Source of the DNA: Streptomyces hiroshimensis
GTDB taxonomy: Bacteria; Actinomycetota; Actinomycetes; Streptomycetales; Streptomycetaceae
Length of the DNA: 64,000 bases
Assembly (NCBI RefSeq): GCF_014650335.1
Contig: NZ_BMUT01000002.1
Span: forward strand, 358,725-422,724
Reading direction: 5' to 3'
Shown: positions 53,989-62,091 of the stretch, piece after piece
How the letters are laid out: each line of letters opens with the position of its first letter
Position numbering within the stretch: the stretch's first letter is position 1
The notes under the pieces: generated by a model
What the model saw: the letters and a program-made list of their open reading frames with translations, nothing else
What the model was told of the DNA's origin: nothing
Databases searched by the model: none
Position numbers and translations under genes: made by a program

Positions 53989-55962
53989 ATGAGATCAAGC
54001 CGCACCCGCGTGCGTGCCGGAATGGCCTTGGCGGCTGCGCTGCCGCTGGCCGCCGGGGCGCTCGCGCTCGGCACGCCCGCCGCCCTGGCGGCCCAGGCCC
54101 CGCAGGGGCCCGGACCGCACGACCGGCAGACGCTGGCGGGCACCAAGCCGCTGTGGGCGACGCCCTCGGCCGACCGCGGCACCGCCGCCCCGTCGGAGAA
54201 CGTCACCGCCCGCGTCTACCTGGCCGGCCGGGACGCCAAGGGCCTCGCCGCCTACGCCCGGGCCGTCTCCGACCCGGCGTCGCAGTCCTACGGCAAGTAC
54301 TTGACGGCGCGTCAGGCGAAGGAACGGTTCGGCGCGACGAAGGACCAGATAGCCGGGGTCACCGGCTGGCTGACGTCCTCCGGCCTGAAGGTGACCGGCA
54401 CCAACGACCACTACGTCTCCGTCACCGGCGACGCCGCCGCGGCGAAGAAGGCCTTCGGCACCGAGCTGCACCGCTACGCCAAGGACGGGCACACCTACCA
54501 CGCGCCCTCCGCCGCCGCCTCCGTCCCCGCCTCCCTCGACGGCGCCGTCCTGACCGTCGTGGGCCTGAACGACGCCCCGCGCCTGGCCAAGCACCGCGAG
54601 ACCCTCCCCGGCCCGTCGACGGCCTTCCGCAACGCCGGCCCGTTCTCCACGTACTACGGCTCGAACGTGAACACGACCCTGCCGTCCGCGTACGGCTCGC
54701 ACGCGCCGTACGCGATCAAGGGCTACACGGGCAAGCAGCTGCGCGCCGCGTACGGGGCGAAGAACTTCACCGGCAAGGGCGTCACGATCGCCATCACCGA
54801 CGCGTACGCCTCGCCGACCATCGCCCAGGACGTCCAGCAGTACGCCAAGCGCAACGGCGACAAGGGCTGGAGCAAGGGCCAGTACTCCCAGGTGCTGCCG
54901 GGCGACTGGACGCACACCGGCGAGAAGGAGTGCGACGCCGCCGGCTGGTACGGCGAGGAGACCCTCGACATCGAGGCCGCCCACGCCGTCGCCCCCGACG
55001 CCGGCATCGTCTACGTCGCAGGCCGCTCCTGCCAGGACGACGACCTGATCGACGCCCTGCACAAGATCGTCGACGGGCGGCTCGCGGACATCGTCTCCAA
55101 CTCCTGGGGCGACGTCGAGAGCAACGAGACCCCGGACGTGGCCGCCGCCTACGACCAGGTCTTCCAGACCGGCGCCGTCGAGGGCATCGGCTTCTACTTC
55201 TCCTCCGGCGACGACGGCGACAACGTCACCAAGCACGGCACCAAGCAGGTCGACACCCCCGCCAACTCGCCGTGGGTCACCTCCGTCGGCGGCACCTCGC
55301 TCGCCGTCGGCAAGGGCGACAAGTACATGTGGGAGACCGGCTGGGGCACCCACAAGGCCGAGCTCTCCAAGGACGGCCTGAGCTGGGAGGGCTCCGCCTT
55401 CACCGGCGGCGCCGGCGGCGGCACCAGCAAGATCCACCAGCAGCCCTTCTACCAGCGCGGCGTCGTCCCCGACGCCCTCGCCAAGGCGAACGGCAGCACC
55501 CCCATGCGCGTCGGCCCCGACATCGCGGCCGTCGCCGACTCCAGCACGGGCTTCCTCGTCGGCCAGACCCAGACCTTCCCCGACGGCTCGGTGAAGTACG
55601 ACGAGTACCGCATCGGCGGCACCTCGCTCGCCGCACCCGTGATCGCCGGCGTCCAGGCGCTCGCCCAGCAGGCCCGCCACGGCGTGCCGATCGGCTTCGC
55701 CAACCCCGCGATCTACGACCGCTACGGCACCGCGGCCTACCACGACGTCACCGACCACCCGCTCGGCAAGGGCCGGGGCATCGGCGTCGTCCGCGTCGAC
55801 TACAAGAACAGCGTGGACGCCAAGGACGGCCTGGTCACCTCGCTGCGCAGCCTCGGCGGCGACAGCTCGCTCTCGGCCGTCGTCGGCTATGACGACGTCA
55901 CGGGCGTCGGCTCGCCGGGCGACTCGTACGTGACGTCGTACGTCCCGGGTCACCGGCGCTGA
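53989..55962 (+). CDS. Secreted S53-family serine-carboxyl protease (sedolisin)
   Basis: 657 residues. The signal peptide is about 1-35 (RTRVRAGMALAAALPLAAGALALG, ending near ALAAQA). A pro-domain (about 45-215) precedes the catalytic domain. The active site is Glu323 and Asp327 (EETLD), oxyanion Asp408 (SSGDDG) and Ser546 (GGTSLAAP). The C-terminal calcium-site region is DDVTGVGSPG. It would be an extracellular, probably acid-active endopeptidase after autocatalytic removal of the pro-domain. ATG 53989 has a GGGGG tract upstream. Confidence 0.94.
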   Translation: MRSSRTRVRAGMALAAALPLAAGALALGTPAALAAQAPQGPGPHDRQTLAGTKPLWATPSADRGTAAPSENVTARVYLAGRDAKGLAAYARAVSDPASQSYGKYLTARQAKERFGATKDQIAGVTGWLTSSGLKVTGTNDHYVSVTGDAAAAKKAFGTELHRYAKDGHTYHAPSAAASVPASLDGAVLTVVGLNDAPRLAKHRETLPGPSTAFRNAGPFSTYYGSNVNTTLPSAYGSHAPYAIKGYTGKQLRAAYGAKNFTGKGVTIAITDAYASPTIAQDVQQYAKRNGDKGWSKGQYSQVLPGDWTHTGEKECDAAGWYGEETLDIEAAHAVAPDAGIVYVAGRSCQDDDLIDALHKIVDGRLADIVSNSWGDVESNETPDVAAAYDQVFQTGAVEGIGFYFSSGDDGDNVTKHGTKQVDTPANSPWVTSVGGTSLAVGKGDKYMWETGWGTHKAELSKDGLSWEGSAFTGGAGGGTSKIHQQPFYQRGVVPDALAKANGSTPMRVGPDIAAVADSSTGFLVGQTQTFPDGSVKYDEYRIGGTSLAAPVIAGVQALAQQARHGVPIGFANPAIYDRYGTAAYHDVTDHPLGKGRGIGVVRVDYKNSVDAKDGLVTSLRSLGGDSSLSAVVGYDDVTGVGSPGDSYVTSYVPGHRR

Positions 55963-55974
55963 GCAGGCCGAATC

Positions 55975-56033
55975 GCGCCCCGTAAGGGGCGCGGGGCGGT
56001 TTCTATATGCGGCTCCGCCGCGTGGGCGCGACC
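55975..56033 (+). repeat. Dispersed repeat GCGCCCC-GTAA-GGGGCGC plus GC-rich module
   Basis: Hairpin at 55975-55992, followed by TGCGGCTCCGCCGCGTGGGC and GCGACCGG, both shared with the inverted copies at 34945-35056. Confidence 0.8.
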
Positions 56034-56087
56034 GGCCACGTACGGCCCGCACCCGCCGGACAAGGCCCGCCGGCACGGCGCTCACCC

Positions 56088-56130
56088 GGGGCCACAGGGC
56101 CCGCACCGACGGTGCGGGCCCTGTGGCCCC
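56088..56130 (+). terminator. Perfect 20-bp hairpin upstream of the leuS promoter
   Basis: The arms 56088-56107 and 56111-56130 are exact complements with a GAC loop. It terminates readthrough from the S53 gene or insulates leuS. Its right edge is 5 nt from the -10 box. Confidence 0.85.
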
Positions 56131-56135
56131 TGCGG

Positions 56136-56150
56136 TAATCTGAATCCATG
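56136..56150 (+). promoter_or_regulatory. leuS leader promoter (-10 TAATCT)
   Basis: TAATCT at 56136-56141, 6 nt, then the ATG of the leader peptide at 56148. The leader is thus at the extreme 5' end of the transcript. Confidence 0.65.
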
Positions 56151-56186
56151 CGTGCCGTACGCCTTCTGCTTAGCGGGCCGCGCTGA
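56148..56186 (+). CDS. Leucine leader peptide of the leuS attenuator
   Basis: The 12-codon ORF reads MRAVRLLLSGPR, then TGA. Three consecutive leucine codons (CTT CTG CTT, 56163-56171) include two CTT, which is rare in this GC-rich genome. It is followed by mutually exclusive hairpins. The peptide itself need have no function; its translation speed would report leucyl-tRNA supply. Confidence 0.8.
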   Translation: MRAVRLLLSGPR

Positions 56187-56230
56187 TCAGTACCGACCGG
56201 TGACCACGGTCGGCATCGGCGCGGCGTCCC
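56175..56230 (+). promoter_or_regulatory. Candidate antiterminator hairpin of leuS
   Basis: GCCGCGC (56177-56183, within the leader ORF) pairs with GCGCGGC (56219-56225). CCGACC (56193-56198) pairs with GGTCGG (56208-56213). GGG (56175-56177) can pair with CCC (56228-56230), which is part of the terminator 5' arm. Confidence 0.65.
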
Positions 56231-56252
56231 CTCCTGTGCGAGGGGATTTTTC
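56227..56252 (+). terminator. leuS attenuator (Rho-independent terminator)
   Basis: TCCCCTC pairs with GAGGGGA around CTGTGC, followed by a T-run (ATTTTTC). One of the few hairpins in this window with a proper U-tract, and it lies 56 nt before leuS. Confidence 0.8.
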
Positions 56253-56307
56253 ATTTCCGCAGGTGCCGCAGGTAGAGACGACGACGATCGATGGAGCTTA
56301 GAGGACG

Positions 56308-59199
56308 ATGAGCGAGACCAATACCGCCGCCGAGGTGGCTGCCCCGCACCGCTACACGGCCGCGCTGGCCGCCGACATCGAGGCACGCTGGCAGGACGCC
56401 TGGGACGCCGAGGGCACGTACGAGGCGCCCAACCCGAGCGGCGACCTCGCGGGCGACGCCGCGGTCGTGGCCCGCCCCAAGAAGTTCATCATGGACATGT
56501 TCCCGTACCCCTCGGGTGCGGGCCTGCACGTCGGCCACCCGCTCGGCTACATCGCCACCGACGTCTACGCGCGCCACCACCGCATGACCGGCCACAACGT
56601 CCTGCACACCCTCGGCTTCGACGCCTTCGGCCTGCCCGCCGAGCAGTACGCCGTGCAGACCGGCACGCACCCGCGGGTCTCCACCGAGGCCAACATCGAG
56701 AACATGAAGGCGCAGCTGCGCCGTCTGGGCCTGGGCCACGACAAGCGCCGCTCCTTCGAGACGATCGACCCGGCCTACTACAAGTGGACCCAGTGGATCT
56801 TCCTGCAGATCTTCAACTCCTGGTACGACGAGGAGGCGAAGAAGGCCCGCCCGATCGGCGAGCTGGTCGCGCAGTTCGAGAGCGGGCAGCGTGAGGTGCC
56901 GGGCGGCACGCGCGCGTGGAGCGAGCTGAGCGCCGCCGAGCGCGAGGACGTCCTGGGCGGCTACCGCCTGGCCTACGCCTCCGACGCGCCGGTCAACTGG
57001 TGCCCCGGCCTGGGCACCGTGCTGGCCAACGAGGAGGTCACCGCCGACGGCCGCTCCGAGCGCGGCAACTTCCCCGTCTTCAAGTCCAAGCTGCGCCAGT
57101 GGAACATGCGGATCACCGCCTACGCGGACCGCCTGCTGGAGGACCTGGACGCCCTGGACTGGCCCGAGGCCATCAAGCTGCAGCAGCGCAACTGGATCGG
57201 CCGCAGCGTCGGCGCCCGCGTCGACTTCGCCGTCGACGGCCACCCGGACGCGAAGGTCACCGTCTTCACCACCCGCCAGGACACCCTCTTCGGCGCCACG
57301 TACCTGGTCGTCGCCCCCGAGCACCAGCTGGTCACCGAGGACGAGGCCCACCGCTCCGTCGTCCCGGCCGCCTGGCCCGAGGGCACGCACGAGGACTGGA
57401 CCGGCGGGCACGCCACCCCGGCCGAGGCCGTCGCCGCCTACCGCAAGGAGGCCGCCGCCAAGTCCGACGTCGAGCGGCAGGCCGACGCCAAGGAGAAGAC
57501 CGGCGTCTTCACCGGCGTCTACGCGGTCAACCCCGCCAACGGCGAGAAGCTGCCCGTCTTCACCGCCGACTACGTCCTGATGGGCTACGGCACCGGCGCG
57601 ATCATGGCCGTCCCCGCCCACGACAGCCGCGACTTCGCCTTCGCGCGCGCCTTCGACCTGCCGATGCACTGCGTCGTGCAGCCGGCCGACGACCGCGGCA
57701 CCGACCCGTCCGCCTGGGCGGAGTCCTTCGACTCCTACGACGCCGAGATCATCAACTCGGCCGGCGAGGGCGTCTCCCTGGACGGCCTGGTCGTCTCCGA
57801 GGCGAAGACCCGCATGGCCGAGTGGCTGACGGAGCAGGGCATCGGCGAGGCCACCGTCAACTACCGCCTGCGCGACTGGCTCTTCAGCCGTCAGCGCTAC
57901 TGGGGCGAGCCTTTCCCGATCGTCTACGACGAGCAGGGCGTCGCCCACTCGCTGCCCGAGTCGATGCTGCCGCTGGAGCTGCCCGAGGTCGAGGACTACT
58001 CGCCGCGCACCTTCGAGCCCGACGACGCCGACACCGAGCCCGAGACCCCGCTCTCCCGCAACGAGGAGTGGGTCAACGTCACCCTCGACCTCGGTGACGG
58101 CCCCAAGCGCTACCGCCGCGAGACCAACACCATGCCCAACTGGGCGGGCTCCTGCTGGTACGAGCTGCGCTACCTCGACCCGCACAACGACGAGAAGCTG
58201 GTCTCCGCCGAGGCCGAGCAGTACTGGATGGGCCCGCGCGAGGGCCAGCCGCACGGCGGCGTCGACCTGTACGTCGGCGGTGCCGAGCACGCCGTGCTGC
58301 ACCTGCTGTACGCCCGCTTCTGGTCCAAGATCCTCTTCGACCTGGGCCACATCTCCTCGGCCGAGCCGTTCCACAAGCTCTACAACCAGGGCATGATCCA
58401 GGCGTACGTCTACCGCGACTCGCGCGGCATGCCCGTCCCCGCCGTCGACGTGGAGGAGCGCGGCGGCGCGTACTACTTCCAGGGCGAGAAGGTCAGCCGG
58501 CTGCTCGGCAAGATGGGCAAGTCCCTGAAGAACGCCGTCACGCCGGACGAGATCTGCGCCGAGTACGGCGCCGACACCCTGCGCCTGTACGAGATGGCGA
58601 TGGGCCCGCTGGACGTCTCCCGCCCCTGGGACACCCGCGCCGTCATCGGCCAGTACCGGCTGCTGCAGCGCCTGTGGCGCAACGTGATCGACGAGGCCAC
58701 CGGCGAGGTCACCGTCGTGGACGGCGAGGCCGACGAGGCGACGCTGCGCGCCCTGCACAAGGCCGTCGACGGCGTCGGCCAGGACCTGGCGAACCTGCGC
58801 TTCAACACCGCCATCGCCAAGATCACCGAGCTGAACAACCACGTGACCAAGCTGAGCGAGGTCCCGCGGTCCGTCGCCGAGGCCATGGTGCTGCTGATCG
58901 CCCCGCTGGCCCCGCACATCGCCGAGGAGCTGTGGCACAAGCTCGGCCACGACGCCTCGGTCGTCCACCAGGACTTCCCCGTCGCCGACCCGGCCTACCT
59001 GGTCGACGAGACCGTGACCTGCGTCGTCCAGATCAAGGGCAAGGTCAAGGCGCGGCTCGAGGTCTCCCCGTCGATCTCCGACGAGGAGCTGGAGAAGGCG
59101 GCGCTGGGTGACGAGGCGGTCGTCGCGGCGCTGGGCGGCGCGGGCATCCGCAAGGTCATCGTGCGGGCGCCGAAGCTGGTGAACATCGTCCCGGCGTAA
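56308..59199 (+). CDS. leuS: Leucyl-tRNA synthetase
   Basis: 963 residues. Class I synthetase that charges tRNA-Leu. The HIGH-type motif HVGHPLGY starts at His74, the editing domain lies about 240-450 ([26 protein letters not shown]), and the KMSKS-type KMGKSLKN starts at Lys735. The C-terminal domain ends [20 protein letters not shown] precedes the ATG. Expression is probably controlled by transcription attenuation through the upstream leader peptide. Confidence 0.98.
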   Translation: MSETNTAAEVAAPHRYTAALAADIEARWQDAWDAEGTYEAPNPSGDLAGDAAVVARPKKFIMDMFPYPSGAGLHVGHPLGYIATDVYARHHRMTGHNVLHTLGFDAFGLPAEQYAVQTGTHPRVSTEANIENMKAQLRRLGLGHDKRRSFETIDPAYYKWTQWIFLQIFNSWYDEEAKKARPIGELVAQFESGQREVPGGTRAWSELSAAEREDVLGGYRLAYASDAPVNWCPGLGTVLANEEVTADGRSERGNFPVFKSKLRQWNMRITAYADRLLEDLDALDWPEAIKLQQRNWIGRSVGARVDFAVDGHPDAKVTVFTTRQDTLFGATYLVVAPEHQLVTEDEAHRSVVPAAWPEGTHEDWTGGHATPAEAVAAYRKEAAAKSDVERQADAKEKTGVFTGVYAVNPANGEKLPVFTADYVLMGYGTGAIMAVPAHDSRDFAFARAFDLPMHCVVQPADDRGTDPSAWAESFDSYDAEIINSAGEGVSLDGLVVSEAKTRMAEWLTEQGIGEATVNYRLRDWLFSRQRYWGEPFPIVYDEQGVAHSLPESMLPLELPEVEDYSPRTFEPDDADTEPETPLSRNEEWVNVTLDLGDGPKRYRRETNTMPNWAGSCWYELRYLDPHNDEKLVSAEAEQYWMGPREGQPHGGVDLYVGGAEHAVLHLLYARFWSKILFDLGHISSAEPFHKLYNQGMIQAYVYRDSRGMPVPAVDVEERGGAYYFQGEKVSRLLGKMGKSLKNAVTPDEICAEYGADTLRLYEMAMGPLDVSRPWDTRAVIGQYRLLQRLWRNVIDEATGEVTVVDGEADEATLRALHKAVDGVGQDLANLRFNTAIAKITELNNHVTKLSEVPRSVAEAMVLLIAPLAPHIAEELWHKLGHDASVVHQDFPVADPAYLVDETVTCVVQIKGKVKARLEVSPSISDEELEKAALGDEAVVAALGGAGIRKVIVRAPKLVNIVPA

Positions 59200-59202
59200 C
59201 AC

Positions 59203-59267
59203 GGGTTCTTCCGAGGGGTCTCCCTGAGGGCCCTTCCTGAGGGTTCTCCCTGAGGGTTCTTCCCTAC
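59203..59267 (+). repeat. Five tandem 13-bp repeats after leuS
   Basis: Units starting at 59203, 59216, 59229, 59242 and 59255 (consensus GGTTCTCCCTGAG) begin 3 nt after the leuS stop. Each can form a small GAGGG/CCCT-type stem with its neighbour. Confidence 0.85.
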
Positions 59268-59307
59268 GGGCAGGTTGGGGGTTCGTTTGGAACCCCCGGC
59301 CTGCCCG
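59267..59307 (+). terminator. leuS terminator
   Basis: CGGGCAGG-TT-GGGGGTTC pairs with GAACCCCC-GG-CCTGCCCG around GTTTG. In RNA the TT/GG positions are U-G pairs, giving an 18-bp stem. Confidence 0.85.
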
Positions 59308-59367
59308 TGCCGTTTACGGTGGAGGGGAGGCGGCGGACGCCGTCCCCACACCGTCCCGAGGAGCGTC

Positions 59368-60117
59368 ATGGAAGCCGTGGCCGTGATCGTCGTACTGATC
59401 TTCGCGGTCCTCGTCGCACTCGGGGTGATCGCCACGGTCAGGACGGTCCGGGCGGTCAAGCGCGGAGTGGACCGCACGGTCCACCAGGCGCGCCGCACGG
59501 TCGAGGACACCCGCCTGAAGGCCAGACAGCTCGCCCAGCCGGGAGCCGCCGGGGAGGTCGCCCAGCTGCGCCTGTCGCTGCGCACGTCGATGCGCGCCAC
59601 GCAGGACGCCCTGCAGACCGCCGCACCCGACGACCCCTCGCTCTCCGAGGCCCTGGCCCTCTTCCAGCGGCTCAGCGCCCACGGCCACGAGCTGGACGAG
59701 GACCTCAAGCGCCTGGAGAGCGAGCCGGACAAGGCCCGCGTCGCGGCCTGCCTGCCCGAGCTCCGCGAGCGCACGGCCCGCGTCAAGGACTCGGCGGATT
59801 CGCTGCGCTTCGCCGCCCAGGACCGCGCCCGGCGCTTCGCCGAGGACGACCTGGAGACGCTGAGCGGCCAGATCCGCATGGAGGCGGGGGCGCTGCGGCA
59901 CTGGAGCGACGAGCCGGTGGGCGGAGCGGCGGCGGGTTCGGCGGGTTCGGCGGGTATGGCAGGCGCGGCGGCCGGGGAGCCGGCCGGAGCTCCGGGCGCC
60001 GGTGCACCGGCCGGGGAGCAGCCCGAGCCCCGTGCGATCACCGGGCGGGAGCGGGACGGATGGCGGCAGCCGGGCTATTCCTGGCAGAAGACGAGCCGCC
60101 CGGAGAGCACCACCTGA
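59368..60117 (+). CDS. Membrane-anchored coiled-coil protein of unknown function
   Basis: 249 residues. An N-terminal transmembrane helix (about 3-24) is followed by a long helical, charged domain (about 25-185) that looks like a coiled coil (LSEALALFQRLSAHGHELDEDLKRLESEP). An Ala/Gly-rich linker with repeated GSAG/AGMAG precedes a short conserved-looking end, GWRQPGYSWQKTSRPE. GAGGAG lies 4 nt before the ATG. No enzyme motif. It may be a cytoplasmic-facing scaffold. Confidence 0.78.
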   Translation: MEAVAVIVVLIFAVLVALGVIATVRTVRAVKRGVDRTVHQARRTVEDTRLKARQLAQPGAAGEVAQLRLSLRTSMRATQDALQTAAPDDPSLSEALALFQRLSAHGHELDEDLKRLESEPDKARVAACLPELRERTARVKDSADSLRFAAQDRARRFAEDDLETLSGQIRMEAGALRHWSDEPVGGAAAGSAGSAGMAGAAAGEPAGAPGAGAPAGEQPEPRAITGRERDGWRQPGYSWQKTSRPESTT

Positions 60118-60123
60118 CCTCTG

Positions 60124-60171
60124 CGTGTACCCCATGCGGGGTGTACCTCATGTGGGGTGTACCCCATGCGG
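60124..60171 (+). repeat. Three tandem 16-bp repeats with hairpin potential
   Basis: Units CGTGTACCCCATGCGG, GGTGTACCTCATGTGG and GGTGTACCCCATGCGG are contiguous. ACCCC-ATGC-GGGGT makes each junction a small hairpin. They lie just after the stop of the coiled-coil gene. Confidence 0.85.
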
Positions 60172-60246
60172 GCTTCCGTTGTCCGGCGGTCCCGCGGGAT
60201 GATCACCTGTACGGGGCCCGTACTGCCGTCGGAGCGCCCCTGCGGG

Positions 60247-60262
60247 TAATCTCCGGAACATG
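60247..60262 (+). promoter_or_regulatory. Leaderless promoter (-10 TAATCT) of the DegV gene
   Basis: TAATCT at 60247-60252, 7 nt, ATG at 60260. Confidence 0.6.
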
Positions 60263-61105
60263 TCCCGCCATGTCGCTGTCATTACTGATTCAACGGCCTA
60301 TCTGCCGCAGCGGGCGATGGAGCGGCACAGCATCACCGCCGTACCGCTGACCGTCGTGCTGGGTGACGAGGCGCTCGAAGAGGGCACCGAGATCTCGGCC
60401 CGCTGTGTGGCCCAGGCGCTGCAGAAGCGCAGGTCGGTGACCACTTCCCGGCCCGGCCCCGAGGTCTTCGCGGCCGCCTACCGCGCGGCGGCCGAGGCGG
60501 GTGCGCAGGGCATCGTCTCGCTGCACCTGTCGGCCGAGTTCTCCGGCACGTACGACGCCGCGGTGCTTGCGGCGCGCGATGCGCAGGTGCCGGTGCGGGT
60601 CGTGGACACCGGCATGGTCGCCATGGCCCTCGGTTTCTGCGCGCTGACCGCGGCCGAGACGGCGGACGCCGGCGGCACCCTCGACGAGGTCGTCGCCGCC
60701 GCCGAGAAGCGGGCCCAGGGCACGGCCGCCTTCTTCTACGTCGACACCCTCGACTACCTCCGGCGGGGCGGCCGCATCGGCGCGGCCCAGGCCCTGCTGG
60801 GCTCGGCGCTCGCCGTCAAACCGCTGCTGCAGCTGGAGGGCGGCCGGATCGTGCTGCGCGAGAAGGTGCGTACGGCGTCCAAGGCGATCGCCCGGCTGGA
60901 GGAGATCGCGGTCGAGCGCGCGGGGGCGGCTCCCGTCGACATCGCCGTCCACCATCTGGCCGCTCCCGACCGTGCGACTCTGCTGGCCGACCGGCTGCGG
61001 GAGCGGCTGCCGGCGCTGGAGGAGCTGCACGTCAGCGAGGTGGGGGCGGTCATCGGGGCGCACACGGGTCCGGGGCTGCTGGGCGTGGTGGTGGCAGCGA
61101 AGTAG
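60260..61105 (+). CDS. DegV-family fatty-acid-binding protein
   Basis: 281 residues, the normal length. It begins VAVITDSTAYLP, followed by the SRPGPEVF loop, SLHLSAEFSGTYDAA, VRVVDTGMVAMALGF and TLDYLRRGGRIG. These are DegV/FakB signatures that bind a fatty acid between two domains. In Firmicutes FakB presents fatty acids to the kinase FakA; no FakA gene is seen nearby. Start ATG sits 7 nt after a -10 box. Confidence 0.94.
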   Translation: MSRHVAVITDSTAYLPQRAMERHSITAVPLTVVLGDEALEEGTEISARCVAQALQKRRSVTTSRPGPEVFAAAYRAAAEAGAQGIVSLHLSAEFSGTYDAAVLAARDAQVPVRVVDTGMVAMALGFCALTAAETADAGGTLDEVVAAAEKRAQGTAAFFYVDTLDYLRRGGRIGAAQALLGSALAVKPLLQLEGGRIVLREKVRTASKAIARLEEIAVERAGAAPVDIAVHHLAAPDRATLLADRLRERLPALEELHVSEVGAVIGAHTGPGLLGVVVAAK

Positions 61106-61149
61106 GGAGAGGGGCCCGTGCCCGCCATTCCCCTGATGGGGTGACGGGG

Positions 61150-61176
61150 TTATCCACAACTACCGGGTTTTCCACG
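61150..61176 (+). promoter_or_regulatory. DnaA-box-like pair upstream of comEA
   Basis: TTATCCACA (61150-61158) matches the canonical DnaA box exactly. TTTTCCACG (61168-61176) is a weaker second copy 18 nt on. They lie 50-80 nt before the comEA start. Confidence 0.45.
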
Positions 61177-61214
61177 GGAATCGGGCCGTCCGAGCGGGAT
61201 CGCGTCGATCGCCC

Positions 61215-61230
61215 TACGGTCTTGCGCATG
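61215..61230 (+). promoter_or_regulatory. comEA leaderless promoter (-10 TACGGT)
   Basis: TACGGT at 61215-61220, 7 nt, ATG at 61228. Confidence 0.55.
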
Positions 61231-62091
61231 ACGGATCGCCCGCAAGCCACGGCAGTTGAGCCCGGCGGCCCTTCGCTGCGTGAGCGGGCGGGGGAGCTGT
61301 TCCCGGGGCGGTCGATGGGGTCCGCCTCGGTTCCGGAGGATTCCGGCACTGTCAACCACCCCCGGAGAGGGGCGGGTTGGCGGCTGGCGCTGCGGGAGCG
61401 GCTGCCGCTGTGGGTGCAGCTGCGGTGCGGTATCGAGCCGAGGGCGCTCGCGGCGCTGGCGGTCGTGCTGGTCGCTGCGTGCGCGTTCGCCGCGTACCAC
61501 TTCGTGGCCGGGCGCCCGCAGACCGTGCGGGTGCCCGCGCGGGAGGCACCGGCTGCGGCGGCCGGTGCCTTCCCGTCCTCGCCCGCGCCCGCCGTGCCCT
61601 CCGCGGCCCGTACGACGGGCGGGGCGGTGGTGGTGGACGTGGCGGGCAAGGTCCGCCGGCCCGGCGTGCTGCGGCTGCCGCCCGGTTCGCGGGTGGCCGA
61701 TGCGCTGGCCGCGGCCGGGGGAGCCCGCCCGGGAGCGGATACGACGGGCATCAACCGGGCGCGCGTCCTCGTGGACGGCGAGCAGATCGTGGTGGGCGCT
61801 CCGGGGGCCACGGGCGCTCCGGGCGGCCCCGGATCCGCGGCGGCCTCCGGGGCCTCCGGGGCTTCGGCGGCTGCGGGAGGCCCTCCGGCGCCGCCGGGCG
61901 GGCCGCTGAGCCTGAACTCCGCGACGGCCGAGCAGCTGGACGCCCTGCCGGGCGTCGGGCCCGTCCTGGCCCGGCACATCCTCGACTACCGCACGCAGCA
62001 CGGCGGCTTCCGCTCCGTCGAGGAGCTCCGCCGGGTGAACGGCATCGGCAGCCGTCGCTTCACCGACCTCCGCCCCCTGGTGCAGCCATGA
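61228..62091 (+). CDS. comEA: ComEA-like DNA-binding membrane protein
   Basis: 287 residues. A cytoplasmic N-terminal part and one transmembrane helix (about 71-93) are followed by an outer SLBB-type domain (about 128-180, VVVDVAGKVRRPGVLRLP). After a Gly/Ala/Ser linker comes the C-terminal helix-hairpin-helix pair (LNSATAEQLDALPGVGPVLARHIL, FRSVEELRRVNGIGSRRF). ComEA binds incoming DNA in transformable bacteria; in Streptomyces its role is unproven. A GTG at 61141 is in frame but would read through the -10 box. It overlaps comEC by 4 nt. Confidence 0.92.
   Translation: MTDRPQATAVEPGGPSLRERAGELFPGRSMGSASVPEDSGTVNHPRRGAGWRLALRERLPLWVQLRCGIEPRALAALAVVLVAACAFAAYHFVAGRPQTVRVPAREAPAAAAGAFPSSPAPAVPSAARTTGGAVVVDVAGKVRRPGVLRLPPGSRVADALAAAGGARPGADTTGINRARVLVDGEQIVVGAPGATGAPGGPGSAAASGASGASAAAGGPPAPPGGPLSLNSATAEQLDALPGVGPVLARHILDYRTQHGGFRSVEELRRVNGIGSRRFTDLRPLVQP

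Noticed and set aside
61150..61176. A replication origin suggested by the DnaA box
   Set aside because: Only one exact and one poor box, no AT-rich region, and no dnaA/dnaN genes nearby.
61141..61227. Earlier GTG start for comEA at 61141
   Set aside because: It would read through the DnaA-like boxes and the -10 at 61215; the ATG at 61228 sits 7 nt after that box.
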